A stretch of 64,000 nt of DNA from Mantis religiosa (lineage: Eukaryota; Arthropoda; Insecta; Mantodea; Mantidae), in the NCBI GenBank assembly GCA_030765055.1, contig CM060953.1:193790933-193854932 (forward strand), read 5' to 3'. Positions 20,101 through 30,665 of the stretch are shown here, piece after piece. Made by a program: the position numbers and the translations under genes. Every line of letters starts with the position of its first letter. The stretch's first letter is position 1. The notes beneath the pieces are model-generated. The model searched no databases. It saw nothing but the letters and a program-made list of their open reading frames with translations, and was not told the origin of the DNA.

Positions 20101-23100
20101 TACCTGGGACTTCTTAGGCAACCTTCTGCCCCCTCCGCGCGGTCGTAGTCTGATGATCTAGCACATCATCTACTAGCTCTGAAGGCTAGTACCTGGGACT
20201 TCTTAGGCAACCTTCTGCCCCATCCGGGTGGTTGCAGCCTGGTGATCTAGCACATTTTCTACTAGCTCTGCAGGCTAGTACCTGGGACTTCTTAGGCAAC
20301 CTTCTGCCTCCTCCGGGCGGTCGTAGCCTCGTGATCTAGCACATCTTCTACTAGCTCTGCAGGCTAGTACCCGGGACTTTTTAGGCAACCTTCTGACACC
20401 TCCGGGCGGTCGTAGCCTGGTGATCTAGCACATCTTCTACTAGCTCTGCAATCTAGTACCTGGGACTTCTTAGGCAACCTTCTGCGCCCTCCGGGCGGTC
20501 GTAGCCTGGTGATCTAGCACATCTTCTACTAGCTCTGCAGGCTAGTACCTGGGACTTCTTAGGCAACCTTCTGCCACCTCCGCGCGGTCGTAGTCTGATG
20601 ATCTAGCACATCATCTACTAGCTCTGAAGGCTAGTACCTGGGACTTCTTAGGCAACCTTCTGCCCCATCCGGGCGGTCGTAGCCTGGTGATCTAGCACAT
20701 CTTCTACTAGCTCTGCAGGCTAGTACCTGGGACTTCTTAGGCAACCTTCTGCCTCCTCCGGGCGGTCGTAGCCTCATGATCTAGCACATCTTCTACTAGC
20801 TCTGCAGGCTAGTACCTGGGACTTCTTAGGCAACCTTCTGCCCTCTCCGGGCGATCGTAGCCTGGTGATCTAGCATATCCTCTACTAGCTCTGCAGGCTA
20901 GTACCTGGGACTTCTTAGGCAACCTTCTGCCCCTCCGGGCGGTCGTAGCCTCGTGATCTAGCACATTTTCTACTAGCTCTGCAGGCTAGTACCCGGGACT
21001 TTTAGGCAACCTTCTGACACCTCCGGGCGGTCGTAGGCTGGTGATCTAGCACATCTTCTACTAGCTCTGAAGGCTAGTACCTGGGTCTTCTTAGGCAACC
21101 TTCTGCCTCCTCCGGGCGGTAGTAGCCTGGTGATCTAGCACATCTTCTACTAGCTCTGCAGGCTAGTACCTGGGACTTCTTAGGCAACCTTCTGCCCTCT
21201 CCGGGCGGTCGTAGCCTGGTGATCTAGCATATCTTCTACTAGCTCTACAGGCTAGTACCTGGGACTTCTTAGGCAACCTTCTGCCCCCTCCGTGCGGTCG
21301 TAGCCTCGTGATCTAGCACATTTTCTACTAGCTCTGCAGGCTAGTACCCGGGACTTTTAGGCAACCTTCTGACACCTCCGGGCTGTCGTAGCCTCGTGAT
21401 CTAGCACATTTTCTACTAGCTCCACAGGCTAGTACCCGGGACTTTTTAGGCAACCTTCTGACACCTCCGGGCGGTCGTAGCCTGGTGATTTAGCACATCT
21501 TCTACTAGCTCTGCAGGCTAGTACCCGGGACTTTTTAGGCAACCTTCTGCCCCCTCCGGACGGTCGTAGCCTCGTGATCTAGCACATCTTCTACTAGCTC
21601 CACAGGCTAGTACCCGGGACTTTTTAGGCAACCTTCTGACACCTCCGGGCGGTCGTAGCCTGGTGATCTAGCACATTTTCTACTAGCTCTGCAATCTAGT
21701 ACCTGGGACTTCTTAGGCAACCTTCTGTGCCCTCCGGGCGGTCGTAGCCTGGTGATCTAGCACATCTTCTACTAGCTCTGCAGGCTAGTACCTGGGACTT
21801 CTTAGGCAACCTTCTGCCCCCTCCGCGCGGTCGTAGTCTGATGATCTAGCACATCATCTACTAGCTCTGAAGGCTAGTACCTGGGACTTCTTAGGCAACC
21901 TTCTGCCCCATCCGGGTGGTTGCAGCCTGGTGATCTAGCACATTTTCTACTAGCTCTGCAGGCTAGTACCTGGGACTTCTTAGGCAACCTTCTGCCTCCT
22001 CCGGGCGGTCGTAGCCTCGTGATCTAGCACATCTTCTACTAGCTCTGCAGGCTAGTACCCGGGACTTTTTAGGCAACCTTCTGACACCTCCGGGCGGTCG
22101 TAGCCTGGTGATCTAGCACATCTTCTACTAGCTCTGCAATCTAGTACCTGGGACTTCTTAGGCAACCTTCTGCGCCCTCCGGGCGGTCGTAGCCTGGTGA
22201 TCTAGCACATCTTCTACTAGCTCTGCAGGCTAGTACCTGGGACTTCTTAGGCAACCTTCTGCCACCTCCGCGCGGTCGTAGTCTGATGATCTAGCACATC
22301 ATCTACTAGCTCTGAAGGCTAGTACCTGGGACTTCTTAGGCAACCTTCTGCCCCATCCGGGCGGTCGTAGCCTGGTGATCTAGCACATCTTCTACTAGCT
22401 CTGCAGGCTAGTACCTGGGACTTCTTAGGCAACCTTCTGCCTCCTCCGGGCGGTCGTAGCCTCATGATCTAGCACATCTTCTACTAGCTCTGCAGGCTAG
22501 TACCTGGGACTTCTTAGGCAACCTTCTGCCCTCTCCGGGCGATCGTAGCCTGGTGATCTAGCATATCCTCTACTAGCTCTGCAGGCTAGTACCTGGGACT
22601 TCTTAGGCAACCTTCTGCCCCTCCGGGCGGTCGTAGCCTCGTGATCTAGCACATTTTCTACTAGCTCTGCAGGCTAGTACCCGGGACTTTTAGGCAACCT
22701 TCTGACACCTCCGGGCGGTCGTAGGCTGGTGATCTAGCACATCTTCTACTAGCTCTGAAGGCTAGTACCTGGGTCTTCTTAGGCAACCTTCTGCCTCCTC
22801 CGGGCGGTAGTAGCCTGGTGATCTAGCACATCTTCTACTAGCTCTGCAGGCTAGTACCTGGGACTTCTTAGGCAACCTTCTGCCCTCTCCGGGCGGTCGT
22901 AGCCTGGTGATCTAGCATATCTTCTACTAGCTCTACAGGCTAGTACCTGGGACTTCTTAGGCAACCTTCTGCCCCCTCCGTGCGGTCGTAGCCTCGTGAT
23001 CTAGCACATTTTCTACTAGCTCTGCAGGCTAGTACCCGGGACTTTTAGGCAACCTTCTGACACCTCCGGGCGGTCGTAGGCTGGTGATCTAGCACATCTT

Positions 23101-24478
23101 CTACTAGCTCTGAAGGCTAGTACCTGGGACTTTTTAGGCAACCTTCTGGCACCTCCGGGCTGTCGTAGCCTCGTGATCTAGCACATTTTCTACTAGCTCC
23201 ACAGGCTAGTACCCGGGACTTTTTAGGCAACCTTCTGACACGTCCGGGCGGTCGTAGCCTCGTGATCTAGCACATTTTCTACTAGCTCTGCAGGCTAGTA
23301 CCCGGCACTTTTTAGGCAACCTTCTGACACCTCCGGGCGGTCGTAGCCTGGTGATCTAGCACATCTTCTACTAGCTCTGCAGGCTAGTACCTGGGACTTC
23401 TTAGGCAACCTTCTGCCCCCTCCGCGCGGTCGTAGCCTGATGATCTAGCACATCATCTACTAGCTCTGAAGGCTAGTACCTGGGACTTCTTAGGCAACCT
23501 TCTGCCCCATCCGGGCGGTCGTAGCCTGGTGATCTAGCACATCTTCTACTAGCTCTGCAGGCTAGTACCTGGGACTTCTTAGGCAACCTTCTGCCTCCTC
23601 CGGGCGGTCGTAGCCTGGTGATCTAGCACATCTTCTACTAGCTCTGCAGGCTAGTACCTGGGACTTCTTAGGCAACCTTCTGCCCCCTCCGGGCGGTGGT
23701 AGCCTGGTGATCTAGCACATCTTCTACTAGCTCTGCAGGCTAGTACCCGGGATTTTTTTAGGCAACCTTCTGCCCCCTCCGGGCGGTCGTAGCCTGGTGA
23801 TCTAGCACATCTTCTACTAGCTCTGCAGGCTAGTACCTGGGACTTCTTAGGCAACCTTCTGCCTCCTCCGGGCGGTCGTAGCCTGGTGATCTAGCACATC
23901 TTCTACTAGCTCTGCAGGCTAGTACCTGGGATTTCTTAGGCTACCTTGTGCCCCCTCCGGGCGGTCGTAGCCTGTTGATCTAGCACATCTTCTACTAGCT
24001 CTGCAAGCTAATACCTGGGACTTCTTAGGCAACCTTCTGCCCCCTCCGAGCGGTCGTAGCCTGGTGATCTAGCACATCTTCTACTAGCTCTGCAGGCTAG
24101 TACCTGGGACTTCTTAGGCAACCTTCTGCCCCCTCCGGGCGGTCGTAGCCTGATGATCTAGCACATCATCTACTAGCTCTGCAGGCTAGTACCTGGGAGT
24201 TCTTAGGCAACCTTCTGCCCCCTCCGGGCGGTCGTAGGATGGTGATCTAGCACATCTTCTACTAGCTCTGCAGGCTAGTACCTGGGACTTCTTAGGCAAC
24301 CTTCTGCCTCCTCCGGGCGGTCGTAGCCTGGTGATCTAGCACATCTTCTACTAGCTCTGCAGGCTAGTACCTGGGACTTCTTAGGCAACCTTCTGCCCCC
24401 TCCGAGCGGTCGTAGCCTGGTGATCTAGCACATCTACTAGCTCTGCAGGCTAGTACCCGGGATTTTTTAGGCAACCAT
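17137..24478. repeat. 89-bp satellite array, about 82 copies
   Basis: The monomer runs GTGATCTAGCACATCTTCTA, CTAGCTCTGCAGGCTAGTAC, CTGGGACTTCTTAGGCAACC, TTCTGCCCCCTCCGGGCGGT and CGTAGCCTG. Starts at 17221, 17310, 17399, 17488 and 17577 give a period of exactly 89; a few monomers are 88. Variable positions include CC(C/T)GGGACTT(C/T), TGCCCCC or TGACACC, and GCCTGG or GCCTCG. Since 89 is not a multiple of three and monomers stay in phase over 7 kb, the array is not coding. A 19-monomer higher-order period is described separately. Confidence 0.97.
18090..23065. repeat. higher-order repeat of 19 monomers (1,688 bp), nearly three copies
   Basis: Private monomer variants recur at a spacing of exactly 1,688 bp. 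CCTCATGATC is at 19085, 20773 and 22461; GGGTGGTTGCAGCC is at 18538, 20226 and 21914; GCGATCGTAGCC and the variant CTGCAATCTAG recur with the same spacing. 1,688 equals 19 x 89 minus 3, matching three 88-bp monomers per unit. Inside each unit the variant GTAGTCTGATGATC occurs twice, 445 bp (five monomers) apart, an older sub-duplication. The third copy diverges near 23065. Confidence 0.9.
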
Positions 24479-24706
24479 CTGCCCCCTCCGGACAGCCGAG
24501 ACCTGGCCGGAGGTACCCGATTTCCCGCGGGTTACGGGAACACACTTCCCCCTCGAGTCCAACCCAATCCGAACAACTCATATTCAGGAAGGGGCTCGAA
24601 TATTCGGCCCGAGGTTCCTCTAGTAACGTCAGAGGTACCACGAGTGCTAAGGGTCCACAGCGCCCGCACCGCGGTAGCTGAAGGGGACAGATCCCCTCTC
24701 CTACGG
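24479..24706. repeat. right flank of expanded GC-rich repeat
   Basis: Carries CCTGGCCGGAGGTACCCGAT, CCCCTCGAGTCCAACCCAAT, GAGGTACCACGAGTGCTAAG and GCACCGCGGTAGCTGAAGG, which match the right part of the single-copy repeat (9719-9926). The match ends at CTACGGG in both copies, which fixes the right boundary of the repeat. Confidence 0.85.
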
Positions 24707-24707
24707 G

Positions 24708-24708
<1 letters not shown>

Positions 24709-24742
<34 letters not shown>
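24709..24742. repeat. (AC)n microsatellite
   Basis: Seventeen AC units between the GC-rich repeat and the 3' end of a LINE on the minus strand. It could be the simple-sequence tail of that LINE. Confidence 0.9.
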
Positions 24743-24744
<2 letters not shown>

Positions 24745-24748
24745 GGGA

Positions 24749-25230
24749 TTGACAGGCTCTTTTTAGCCCGAAGATTTTTACTGCGTGCCCACCCAGGATT
24801 GGGTTTTACTGCAGGAAGGATTTTCTTTTATTAGGATACTTAAGCATGGATTTTTTCCTTGTATTAGGATGGTGGTAAGACTTGAGATAGTATATTACTC
24901 CTGTAAGGGAGACAGGGTGCTATGCCTGATGCATCCTGGCGATGAAGTAGATTAAATTTAATTTGTTTTGGATAATTTTGAGACCAAACAACTCTTGTTT
25001 ACATTATGGGAGCTCATCTTTTGCTGCTGGTGGATTTGCTCCGTGGTTACCTCGGGTGCCCACAAGCCACGCGGGGGACCCGGAAAACTCTGCAGACTAG
25101 CAGCTCCAGCTCAGCACGAGTCGCTGATTCTCAAAGGTTGGCGAAGCCGCATGATCTTTCGTGATGTAGCGAGACAAGGGGAGAACTATTCAAATATTTT
25201 AGGACATCTTACAGACAGTTTACATAGATT
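24749..25230 (-). pseudogene. LINE 3' end, same family as 58975
   Basis: On the minus strand the last codons read FRVPRVACGHPR-stop, matching YRVPRMACGHPR-stop of the LINE at 58975-60195. The 3' UTR shares the blocks read on the plus strand as TGACAGGCT, TTTTTACTGCGTGCCCACCC and TTACCTCGGGTGCCCACAAG. The shared sequence ends at TGACAGGCT in both copies, which defines the LINE 3' terminus. Upstream coding sequence decays quickly and no RT motif survives. Confidence 0.75.
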
Positions 25231-25239
25231 TTGTGCAAG

Positions 25240-26133
25240 AGTTTCTTCCTACTGACTATTACGAGTCATGCAGTTTACGCATTATGGGGACTCTGCTCGT
25301 ATTAGTCACTTTGCTTTGCTGGAATGTACTTCGCTGATCCAATGTAATAAATGGATATATGGCAGGGGACAGTTACATGAGTTATCGACAAGTTCGGCTG
25401 GTTTTATTCCTTTGGAGTTTTTGTGGGTGGAGGGCAAGAGAAATACCAGTAATTAATCTATTCACAGGAAATTCTAAATTCTTTATCACCTTGACAAAAC
25501 CTTTTGGAAGTCTTTGAAGGAGTGTGATTTGTCGAATCTATGTGGGAAGACGTGAGGAACATTCCCCCATTCCTTGTAGAGTTAAACATAAATTGAACCC
25601 TACCTATGAGCTAATTTGAAACAAATTTAAAATGTTCATTCAATTATAATTAAAAACGAGAGTGGCTGGAAACCGGTCTAGAACAAAAGAATATTTTTCT
25701 TACCTCCTCATCCTCCTACAATTGGGCAAATCACTGAACACACTCACTTCGCAGAATATCTTCACAAAGAGGGATTCTTCAAAAGAAGATCCACTTTGTA
25801 GAATGTATAAACAGGATACACGGCATGTTATTGTTAGCTTGCGCATTCCTGGTAAGAAATATACTTTTCTTTCCATAATCAGGAGTATTCCAGGAATGGT
25901 TATCGATATTAGAAACAACAAATATCAGTTTGTTCAGGACAGAGATTCTGGGAAACTGTGAAACAAGCTATTCTAAATCCGATGGCAGAATAAGCTGTAT
26001 AGATTTAAGCTCGCATGCAAGAGGACAATCAAACTGAACTACGAACCCCAGCAAACAAATCAGAGCAAACTAAAACGAAGCTATTGAACTTCCACCTTAG
26101 TTTGTTTGGTATGAGGAACCCATTTGTATAACA
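25240..26133. other. unassigned; weak LINE-like frame
   Basis: A 99-residue frame at 25662-25961 (plus) includes NTLTSQNIFTKRDSSKEDPL and CRMYKQDTRHVIV, which faintly recalls the zinc-knuckle tail of LINE reverse transcriptases (C-x-x-C...H). One cysteine is missing, so I do not call it. Frames at 24968-25456 are not recognised. Confidence 0.3.
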
Positions 26134-26866
26134 TTGAAGCTGTTCCCCTCCTTGTGGGTTTGGATTTATATCACACGATGCGGTGACATATCTGAAGTAG
26201 GATTCGCCCCGTCGTGAGGTCTACGCCCCACATACGCTGTTCGACTCATGCTTAATTTAATGCGGAGGACCACCTTGATTTTAGCAGTAACCAAGGAAAC
26301 TGATTTTGTGAACTGTACTCGATAGAGCTGTAGTCATATCACTAGATAAATTTATTGCACTCGCTACATTTCTTATGTGAATAAACTAAAACGGTTCTTT
26401 CATTGCAACAACAAGCTGCACGCAGCCACACAACGAAGCACATCACATGTCTCAACATGTCTGTAACTCTAAAGGATGAAGAAGCCTTTTTTTTTTTGCG
26501 CGCTGGCGAGTCACATGATTGGCTGGCCGCATAACCGGCGCCAAGTGAAATATTCATGCGCCCGCCGGAACAAATGACGATAATGGCGCAAACATACGCA
26601 AAAGTTTAGCGCTCCCTCGGTGTGGCAACGCATGTAGAACCCAAACCTTACCTTGATGTAGAAGCGATGAACATTTCGTCTAAAAGCCATGAAGATGAAG
26701 TTCTCGAAGATTTCTATTAATCCTGTCTCCGGCAGCTGCGGCGAGCGATGAGATGTGAAACTTCTTAGGCGTGGTATCGATACAAAACGGATTTCACTTT
26801 TGGGCAACTATGAAATAAAATAATTAACACCGTTTCAATTTACTTGGAATTACATTTCTCGACATC
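26134..26866. repeat. duplicated segment, copy 1, carrying a 354-bp insertion
   Basis: The unit runs CCTCCTTGTGGGTT, ATCACACGATGCGGTGACAT, GGATTCGCCCCGTCGTGAG, AAAAGTTT and then a block containing ACCTTACCTTGATGTAG and TTGGGCAACTATG. Copy 1 is split by 354 bp (26238-26591) flanked by ACATACGC on both sides (26230-26237 and 26592-26599), an 8-bp target duplication. Copy 2 lacks this insertion. The insertion has no clear inverted repeats and its class is unknown. The plus-strand frame of the second half (SSKSHEDEVLEDFY) parallels copy 2, hinting at a former exon I cannot name. Confidence 0.75.
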
Positions 26867-26893
26867 ATTTAACCATGAAATAAATCCTAAAGT

Positions 26894-27500
26894 TGGAACG
26901 GTTCTCCTCCTTGTGGGTTAGATTTACATCACACGATGCGGTGACATATCTGAAGTTGGATTCGCCCCGGAGTTTCTTTTTACGTCCTCCAACGTTAAGT
27001 CATATCGGACGATGAATGAAACGGGTGAAATGATGCTCAAATGAGCCCAGGGTCCATAGATTTTAGAGTTACCCGACATTCGTCTTTAAGGATAAGGCAA
27101 AACCCCAGAAAAACCTTATCCAGGTAACTCACCCTGACCGAGATTCGAACCCGGGACCTCTTGAACGTGAGACAGACACTCTACCACCACACTACCGAGG
27201 CGGGCTCGCCCCGTCGTGAGCTCTACGCCCCACACGCGCAAAAGTTTCACGCTCCCTCGGTATGGCGACGCATGTAGAAGCCAAACCTTACCTTGATGTA
27301 GGAGCGATGAACCGTTCGTCTAAAAGCCGTGAAGGCGATATTCCCGAACATTTCTATAAATCCTCTCTCCGGCAGCTGCAGCGAGCGATGAGATATGAAA
27401 CTTCTCAGGCGTGGTATCGATACAAAAGGGATTTCACTTTTGGGCAACTATGGAATAAAATAATTAATACCGTTTCACTTTACTTGGAATTATATTTCTT
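26894..27500. repeat. duplicated segment, copy 2, carrying a SINE-A
   Basis: This is the tandem partner of 26134-26866. Here the segment is split by a SINE-A (26970-27205), while copy 1 is empty at that site. Conversely the 354-bp insertion site of copy 1 is empty here (CCCCACACGCGCAAAAGTTT). The plus-strand frame from 27262 reads MATHVEAKPYLDVGAMNRSS and SQAWYRYKRDFTFGQLWNKI for 107 residues. Its counterpart in copy 1 is interrupted by stops. I do not recognise the protein. Confidence 0.75.
26970..27205 (-). mobile_element. SINE-A with 8-bp target duplication
   Basis: The minus strand has the head GCCCGCCTCGGTAGTGTGGT, the B box GGTTCGAATCTC and the body ending in TCGTCCGATATGACTTAACG followed by a short A-rich tail (plus strand TTTCTTTTT). 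TCGCCCCG at 26962-26969 and 27206-27213 is the target duplication. The paralogous empty site GGATTCGCCCCGTCGTGAG at 26203 confirms both boundaries. Confidence 0.92.
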
Positions 27501-28506
27501 GATATCATTTCTTCTTTACATGCGACTTTTTCCACTGATGTATATAGCCCTTTACTATATATTAATTTTCTCCTTTAATTTATAAATGATGCAACGGTTT
27601 TTTACTTAAATTATTTATCGTAGCATCGCGTATTCGATGTATATTTTAAACTTTTACTAAACGTTCATAAATTATGAACTCCAATAACTTCTCGTAGTTA
27701 CAAGAAGTATTTTAGCGAAAACACGTCTACCCTCTTCAAGAGTTAAAGCCACAAGAAAAAAATTAAGAATAAAATCATTGGTTCTTTTCTTCTGTTTTTG
27801 TTGCTAAGCTACCCCAATACTAAATTCTGATTGATCCTACGTCACAATTTGCGATTTCAATAAACCTAAGCATTTGTTGCATCATCTATATGGCCTGCTT
27901 GGTTATTAACTTAAGTTGAATTACAGATGGCCATGTTTACTTAATATGTCCATGTATGCAATATCAGCTTCAAAATAAAATCCAAAAGCACAGATTATAC
28001 AGGTTTTGTGATATAAAAATAAGCCGCAAATATACATGTTTTGATTTATGAAACAACTGTAAATCTGTAATGTTTAATGTTAGCAAATAAAATTTTGCCC
28101 AAGAGGCGACGGAACTTGGTCAAGCACGTTTGCCTTGCATGTGTCTGTAATATATTTCTAGAAATAACGTTTTCTTTCTGGTATCCCTCTCACGATAACA
28201 GTGGGGAAACCGATCTGTGCTATAAATTGCTGTGTTGGCGCCTACCCTCTCCCACACTCTGTGAAAAATCTCTTGGATAGCAGCCTGATCACCTGCATCA
28301 AGTAACCAAAGCCAAATTTACTGGAATTGCTGGCTTAAGGTCTAAACCGTCCTGCTATGAACCACGTATTTGTTACTATCAACACTTGCCATGATATACC
28401 ACTGCACTAAACTGAAGATAAGATTTCAGCATCCACTGCCAATTCATAAACAGACCAAATTTAAAATAAAACGGTATAAATAAACGGATAAAGTAACAAA
28501 CATTGC
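27501..28506. other. no gene seen
   Basis: AT-rich kilobase without recognisable coding or tRNA-like sequence. The frame at 28077-28280 (67 residues) is not recognised. Confidence 0.4.
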
Positions 28507-28770
28507 TCTCTGTTTCATATAACGTTGCCCCGCTGAAATGTATCACTCCGCCTTCAACAACCCTCCCCCTCGCCCTAATTGGCTAATGCTTTCGCGCCAT
28601 AGGCCATAGGCGGTGCCTTCCCGTCACATTTAAACGTGCAGTAAACATAATAATTGCCGGGAAGATAAATAAAATCATACAAATAAGGATATGAAGGCAT
28701 GCAAAAATACAAGTTTATAATGAACTGAGCAAGTTGAAACTGAATGACTGAGCAATGAAACTGAAAGAGT

Positions 28771-28940
28771 TTATAATGAAAGGCCTTTGGCCTTTTCCAC
28801 TGGATATTTTAAACCAGCACACATACCTTTCAAAAATGCTTGTCTTTCAGTCTTAAAAGTCGTGTCACGCCATACCTTACTTTTCGTGTGTTCTTCGTGT
28901 ATATTTAGCGATTTGTATCTCGGTGCAGTGTGGTTGTCCT
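28771..28940 (-). pseudogene. DDE_3 transposase, middle fragment after the nested insertion
   Basis: On the minus strand the segment reads KDNHTAPRYKSLNIHEE, then HTKSKVWRDTTFKTERQAFL and KGMCAGLKYPVEKAKG. The pattern HT-x3-VW-x-D-x-T...RQAFLxGxxxGLK-P-xxKxK is that of insect DDE_3 transposases just after the first catalytic aspartate. It continues the frame of 30184-30665 once the TTAA insertion is spliced out in silico. The rest of the catalytic domain down to 28507 has decayed. Confidence 0.65.
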
Positions 28941-28943
28941 TAA

Positions 28944-30179
28944 GGGCATGTATGACTGAAATTTTCAAATTCTGAACTAATAGTGCTAGCTTTTTCAAAT
29001 TTACACCATAGGTGTACTATAATGTAAACATGTTACAACCTAAATTTAAACTATTTTTCTCCAGCAGTTTAGAAATTATGATACATTTTGTATGTGTTTT
29101 GTTACGTCACTGAAAAAGTCCCTTGCGACAAAATATTTTGAATTTTGGTCTAATATTTTAACCCTATGTTCATAATACACAGACTTTCTGAAATTGCTCT
29201 GGGTTTTTCTGTGTCGCCTTTAGTTTAGGTCACAAAATTTTTTTAATTTACAAATATTCTTTTTTGTCTAAAAAACTGTAAGTTTTGTGTTTGAAAATTA
29301 AAAACATATGCTTATATACATTTCACAACAAAACCTAGGGCAATTTCCATTCCTCATGATATTCTGAACCTGTGTAGGAAATTTCATGAATGTAATACAA
29401 AAACTGCATCGCAAGGAGCATTTTACAGGAAGAAAAATGCTGAAAATATGAACATTGAGAAAACAGCGATTAAAGATTTGATTGCATAACTCACATTAAA
29501 ATCCACCAGGCTGATAGGTTGGACCCTCAGATTTCTTTTTCTTCTCCTCTGTCGCTGCTTTTTCCACCTTTTTCTTCTTTAGATGTTGCTTTTCTTCTGC
29601 ACAACTTCGCTTCTTGCTTTGCAGGATACGAGTCTGATCTCGCTGCACTGAAGTTTTCCTTGCTGAGTCTACTACACTTTCACCTCTGATATTTTGCTGC
29701 AGCTCCAATGACTTAAGACTACCCATGTTAAACTCACTGATGCTTTTAATAACAGCAAGGTCCAATTTTTGTTTTGATATGAAAACTTCCTTTGGGCACT
29801 TATTCCATATGACATGATGCAAAGATTCATTGGCATTCTGTGTTTTTCCTGTTTTGCACCTCTCTAGTAATGTTGTAGAAGCCAGCCTCTGATATATTGG
29901 CAACATTTTAGGAACTATTTTGTCTGAAAGCCTTATTTTTCTTTTCTTGAATTGAAAATTTAAGAACGAAAAACAGACAAAGAATGTGGATGTAGGCAAA
30001 AGAGGGCGTGACTCTGACAGAGTTTAAAGGCCACCGACATTTAAATAAGCATTTAAAAATGGCGTCCGGAGGCAAATTATGCATTTTTCACATTCGGGAA
30101 TGTCTAAATTATTTTATATAATTAAAATAAAAAAGTCGTTATTTTCACGATTTTCATGAAATTTCAGTCATACATACCC
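28944..30179 (-). mobile_element. Kolobok-like element with TTAA target duplication
   Basis: The termini GGGCATGTATGACTGAAATT (28944 rightward) and GGGTATGTATGACTGAAATT (30179 leftward) are inverted repeats differing at one base in 20. TTAA sits on both sides (28940-28943 and 30180-30183). TTAA duplication occurs in piggyBac and Kolobok; the gene inside is not piggyBac-like, and a G-rich start after TTAA fits Kolobok/T2-type ends. At 1,236 bp it encodes only a C-terminal-like piece, so it is a shortened, probably non-autonomous copy. Confidence 0.7.
29496..29999 (-). CDS. C-terminal part of a Mutator/Kolobok-like transposase
   Basis: An uninterrupted 167-residue frame. It contains DKIVPKMLPIYQRLAS, then LLERCKTGKTQNANESLHHV, IWNKCPKEVFISKQKLDLAV and SISEFNMG. 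The string C-x-x-GKTQNxNESLHxxIWxxCPK recurs, as I remember it, in arthropod proteins annotated as Mutator-like transposases. The remaining 70 residues are lysine-rich and low in complexity (KKKKVEKAATEEKKKK), likely a nuclear or DNA-binding tail. The catalytic acidic residues would lie upstream and are not present. It could be the last part of a formerly longer gene lost by internal deletion. I am confident it is element-encoded, less so about the superfamily. Confidence 0.55.
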   Translation of the reverse strand: MPTSTFFVCFSFLNFQFKKRKIRLSDKIVPKMLPIYQRLASTTLLERCKTGKTQNANESLHHVIWNKCPKEVFISKQKLDLAVIKSISEFNMGSLKSLELQQNIRGESVVDSARKTSVQRDQTRILQSKKRSCAEEKQHLKKKKVEKAATEEKKKKSEGPTYQPGGF

Positions 30180-30183
30180 TTAA

Positions 30184-30665
30184 ATAACGTCTTCGCCATA
30201 CAGCAATATCGCCTCTGTCTTTTAGCACATTTTTCTTGCCTCTTTTTTCATTCACAAACCCCAGCGATATAAACAATCTGCTGAAATTTGGTAAATCTGC
30301 ATCCTAATTTACAGCAGACGAAATGTTATTTATGTTAGGGAGTTCGTTTCTAAAGAAAAAACTATGCACATGACGACGCACAACACTTTTCACGTATTTT
30401 CTCCGAGCACGCACTTATGTTTATTCCTGCTTTTGCCTGGAGTGGTAAGTTTTCCTGTTTTCTCAATTTCACATTGCGATGTTCCTACGGATCTAACACT
30501 CACACCTGTAAGTTCAGAGCACAGCTGTTCGACTTCTCTCACTGACAAAGACGGATTCTTCTCTGCGAGTGCATTAAACACATGCACCACAATTCTTTTG
30601 TCGCCGCTTTGTAAAGAATTATCCTTGCGATACTTCAGCGAAAAACTGGCGGTAGACTCTGCCAT
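30184..30665 (-). pseudogene. DDE_3 transposase N-terminus before the nested insertion
   Basis: ATG at 30665 gives MAESTASFSLKYRKDNSLQS and then NPSLSVREVEQLCSELTGVS, a helix-turn-helix typical of this transposase group, followed by KTGKLTTPGKSRNKHK. After a frameshift, 30184-30310 reads DADLPNFSRLFISLGFVNEK and DIAVWRRRYLR, the segment that precedes the DETW motif in this family. The frame is then cut by the TTAA insertion at 30180. Intact members have about 350-400 residues; this copy keeps the first half in two frames. Confidence 0.7.

Noticed and set aside
17137..24478. CRISPR-like regular array
   Set aside because: Monomers are directly adjacent with no unique spacers, and the setting is eukaryotic. 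It is a satellite.
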